A DNA stretch of 8,333 nucleotides, taken from the NCBI GenBank assembly GCA_913056245.1, contig CAJXME010000040.1:1-8333 (forward strand), in the 5' to 3' direction. Position numbers and translations under genes: made by a program. Of the stretch, positions 6,687 through 8,333 are shown piece by piece. Source of the stretch: an uncultured Alphaproteobacteria bacterium. GTDB lineage: Bacteria > Pseudomonadota > Alphaproteobacteria > Puniceispirillales > UBA1172. Below the pieces are notes generated by a model. That model was not told where the DNA came from. It ran no database searches and worked only from the letters and a program-made list of their open reading frames with translations. Within the stretch, counting starts at the first letter, position 1, and each line of letters begins with the position of its first letter.

Positions 6687-6715
6687 TTTACACTATGGGA
6701 TCATGATTCTATATT
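6687..6715 (+). promoter_or_regulatory. Probable sigma70-type promoter of glcB
   Basis: TTTACA at 6687-6692 and TATATT at 6710-6715 are separated by exactly 17 bases, the best promoter match in the window. Transcription would start near 6722 and give a leader of about 30 bases before ATG 6752. This suggests that glcB is transcribed separately from galU and the mutase. No operator-like inverted repeat was noticed in the gap 6675-6751. Confidence 0.55.
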
Positions 6716-6751
6716 CCAGCCATCCCAACCCTGACGCATAGAGAATTAATC

Positions 6752-8333
6752 ATGACCTCACGGACAGACTGTCACGGCCTTATGGTTGCTGACGATTTGC
6801 TTAATTTCGTAAACACTCAAGTGTTGCCCGGCGCTGGCATTGATGCCGATACTTTCTGGGCCGGTTTTGCCAAATCCGTCGCTGAATTGGCGCCTGAGTC
6901 TCGTGCCTTGATCGCGAAACGTGATGATCTGCAAAAACAAATCGATGCTTGGCTGATCAACCATCGCGGCGCTGATTTTGACGCTGAAGCCTATACCGCT
7001 TTCTTGCTAGAAATTGGCTATCTCGTGCCTGAAGGCGATGATTTTTCCATCACCACCAGCAATGTCGACGATGAGTTTTCATCCATCGCTGGCCCGCAAT
7101 TGGTCGTGCCTGTGCTCAACGCCCGTTACGCGCTCAACGCCGCCAATGCGCGTTGGGGCAGCCTTTATGACGCGCTTTATGGCACTGACGCCATCAGCGA
7201 AGACGATGGCGCCACCCGCAGCGGCGGGTATAACCCAAAGCGTGGTGAGAAAGTTATCGCCTATGCTAGAGCGCATCTTGATGCCGTCGCGCCGCTTGCT
7301 AAGGGCAGCCATAGCGATGCCCAATCTTATCAGATCGCCGATGGTCAACTCAGCGTTAGCATGGCCGATGGCACCGAGACAGGCCTTGCTGATGCGAATA
7401 TGTTCCGCGGCTATACGGGTGATCCTGCCGCGCCAAAATCGATCTTACTGGCGGTGCATGAAATGCATATCGACATTCAGTTCGATGCCAGCGGCGCGAT
7501 CGGGGCGTCTGACCCAGCGGGAATTAATGATATTGTCCTTGAAGCGGCGGTCTCAACGATTGTTGATCTGGAAGATTCCGTTGCCGCCGTTGATTCTGAA
7601 GACAAAGTCGCGGCCTATCGCAATTGGCTTGGCCTGATGAAAGGTGATCTTAAAGACACCTTCGAGAAGAACGGCAAGACCATGACCCGGTCGCTAAACC
7701 CTGACCGCCAATATACCGCCCCTAATGGCGAGGCCTTCTCGCTTCATGGCCGATCACTGATGCTGGTGCGGAACGTGGGCGAGTTGATGACCAACCCCGC
7801 GATCTTATTGCCGAATGGCGATGAAATGCCTGAAAGCATCATGGACGCCTTCATCTCCACCGCGATTGCGATGCATGATCTGAAGAAAACCGACGGCATC
7901 CGCAATTCGCGCAAAGGGTCGGTTTATATTGTGAAGCCAAAAATGCACGGCCCTGAAGAAGTGGCTTTTGTGAATAAAATGATGGGTCAGGTGGAAGCCC
8001 TCCTCGGCCTTGCGCCATCGACCATCAAAATTGGCATTATGGATGAAGAACGCCGCACCACGGTCAATCTCAAAGAATGCATCCGCGCGGCGAAAAGCCG
8101 GGTGGCTTTTATCAATACAGGCTTCCTTGATCGCACGGGTGATGAAATCCACACCTCGATGGAAGCTGGCCCTATGATTCGCAAAGCGGAAATGAAAGGC
8201 ACGGCTTGGATTCAATCCTATGAAGATTGGAACGTCGATAAAGGCTTGGCTTGCGGGCTGAGCGGCAAAGCGCAAATCGGCAAAGGCATGTGGGCCATGC
8301 CTGATTTGATGGCGGCTATGTTGGAGCAAAAAG
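6752..8333 (+). CDS. glcB: Malate synthase G (3' end outside window)
   Basis: The first 527 codons of a protein that condenses glyoxylate with acetyl-CoA to give malate, in glycolate/glyoxylate use. The frame is open from ATG 6752 to the right edge without interruption; E. coli GlcB has 723 residues, so about 200 are missing, including the region of the catalytic base and the C-terminal plug. Recognisable pieces are [14 protein letters not shown] (132-145), typical of isoform [18 protein letters not shown] (270-286), [14 protein letters not shown] (333-346) with Arg340 matching the catalytic Arg338 of E. coli, IMDEERRT (429-436) with Glu432 as the Mg2+ ligand, and [15 protein letters not shown] (454-468) with Asp460 as the second Mg2+ ligand. 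A weak AGAGA lies 7 bases before the ATG. The nearest neighbours are sugar genes, so no functional linkage is seen; a private promoter precedes it. Confidence 0.96.
   Translation, partial: MTSRTDCHGLMVADDLLNFVNTQVLPGAGIDADTFWAGFAKSVAELAPESRALIAKRDDLQKQIDAWLINHRGADFDAEAYTAFLLEIGYLVPEGDDFSITTSNVDDEFSSIAGPQLVVPVLNARYALNAANARWGSLYDALYGTDAISEDDGATRSGGYNPKRGEKVIAYARAHLDAVAPLAKGSHSDAQSYQIADGQLSVSMADGTETGLADANMFRGYTGDPAAPKSILLAVHEMHIDIQFDASGAIGASDPAGINDIVLEAAVSTIVDLEDSVAAVDSEDKVAAYRNWLGLMKGDLKDTFEKNGKTMTRSLNPDRQYTAPNGEAFSLHGRSLMLVRNVGELMTNPAILLPNGDEMPESIMDAFISTAIAMHDLKKTDGIRNSRKGSVYIVKPKMHGPEEVAFVNKMMGQVEALLGLAPSTIKIGIMDEERRTTVNLKECIRAAKSRVAFINTGFLDRTGDEIHTSMEAGPMIRKAEMKGTAWIQSYEDWNVDKGLACGLSGKAQIGKGMWAMPDLMAAMLEQK

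Noticed and set aside
6654..6689. Stem GGCCTT/AAGGCT at the end of the mutase gene with a T-rich tract after it
   Set aside because: The stem is short (6 bp with one G-T pair), lies in the coding end, and the T tract begins 8 bases after it, so it is a poor intrinsic terminator. The T-rich stretch overlaps the glcB -35.
7014..7637. 207-codon open frame on the plus strand
   Set aside because: Out-of-frame shadow within glcB. The glcB frame is continuous through this region with conserved malate synthase G motifs.
7805..8329. 174-codon open frame on the minus strand
   Set aside because: Antisense to the conserved barrel of malate synthase G; His/Phe/Arg-rich translation typical of a shadow frame.
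1..8333. A novel defence, mobile or biosynthetic system
   Set aside because: Every coding stretch is explained by a known family, intergenic gaps are under 125 bases, and no repeats, integrases, transposases or orphan toxin-like small genes were seen on either strand.

Overview
The window carries ordinary bacterial housekeeping and cell-envelope genes, very probably from an alphaproteobacterium. This placement is inferred from the gene families (ccoI-ccoS, an AlgC-type mutase, a GmhA/Ugd/GalU set, malate synthase G), a GC content judged by eye to be in the mid-fifties, and dense gene packing. No rRNA, tRNA, CRISPR array, insertion sequence, phage gene or plasmid gene was found. I looked for a new system and did not find one; the findings are local oddities in familiar genes.

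Layout. (1) Bases 1-1530, plus strand: the 3' part of ccoI, a copper P1B-type ATPase, followed through an ATGA overlap by the small ccoS gene. These are the last two genes of a cbb3 cytochrome oxidase maturation operon; the rest would lie upstream of the window. (2) Bases 1519-4261, minus strand: gmhA, ugd and a ProC-family oxidoreductase, in that transcription order. The last gene runs tail-to-tail into ccoS and shares 12 bp with it. (3) Bases 4262-4383: an AT-rich divergent promoter region with a 14-bp AT palindrome. (4) Bases 4384-6674, plus strand: galU and a phosphomannomutase/phosphoglucomutase, joined by a TTGA stop/start overlap. (5) Bases 6675-8333: a 77-bp gap with a good sigma70-like promoter, then glcB (malate synthase G), which runs off the right edge.

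How the genes work together. The mutase makes glucose-1-phosphate (and mannose-1-phosphate), GalU converts glucose-1-phosphate to UDP-glucose, and Ugd oxidises UDP-glucose to UDP-glucuronate. Three consecutive steps to UDP-glucuronic acid are therefore encoded on two arms of one divergent promoter region. GmhA supplies heptose-7-phosphate for lipopolysaccharide or other surface glycans, so the central block is a sugar-precursor module for envelope polysaccharides. The flanking genes belong to unrelated processes: microaerobic respiration on the left and glyoxylate use on the right.
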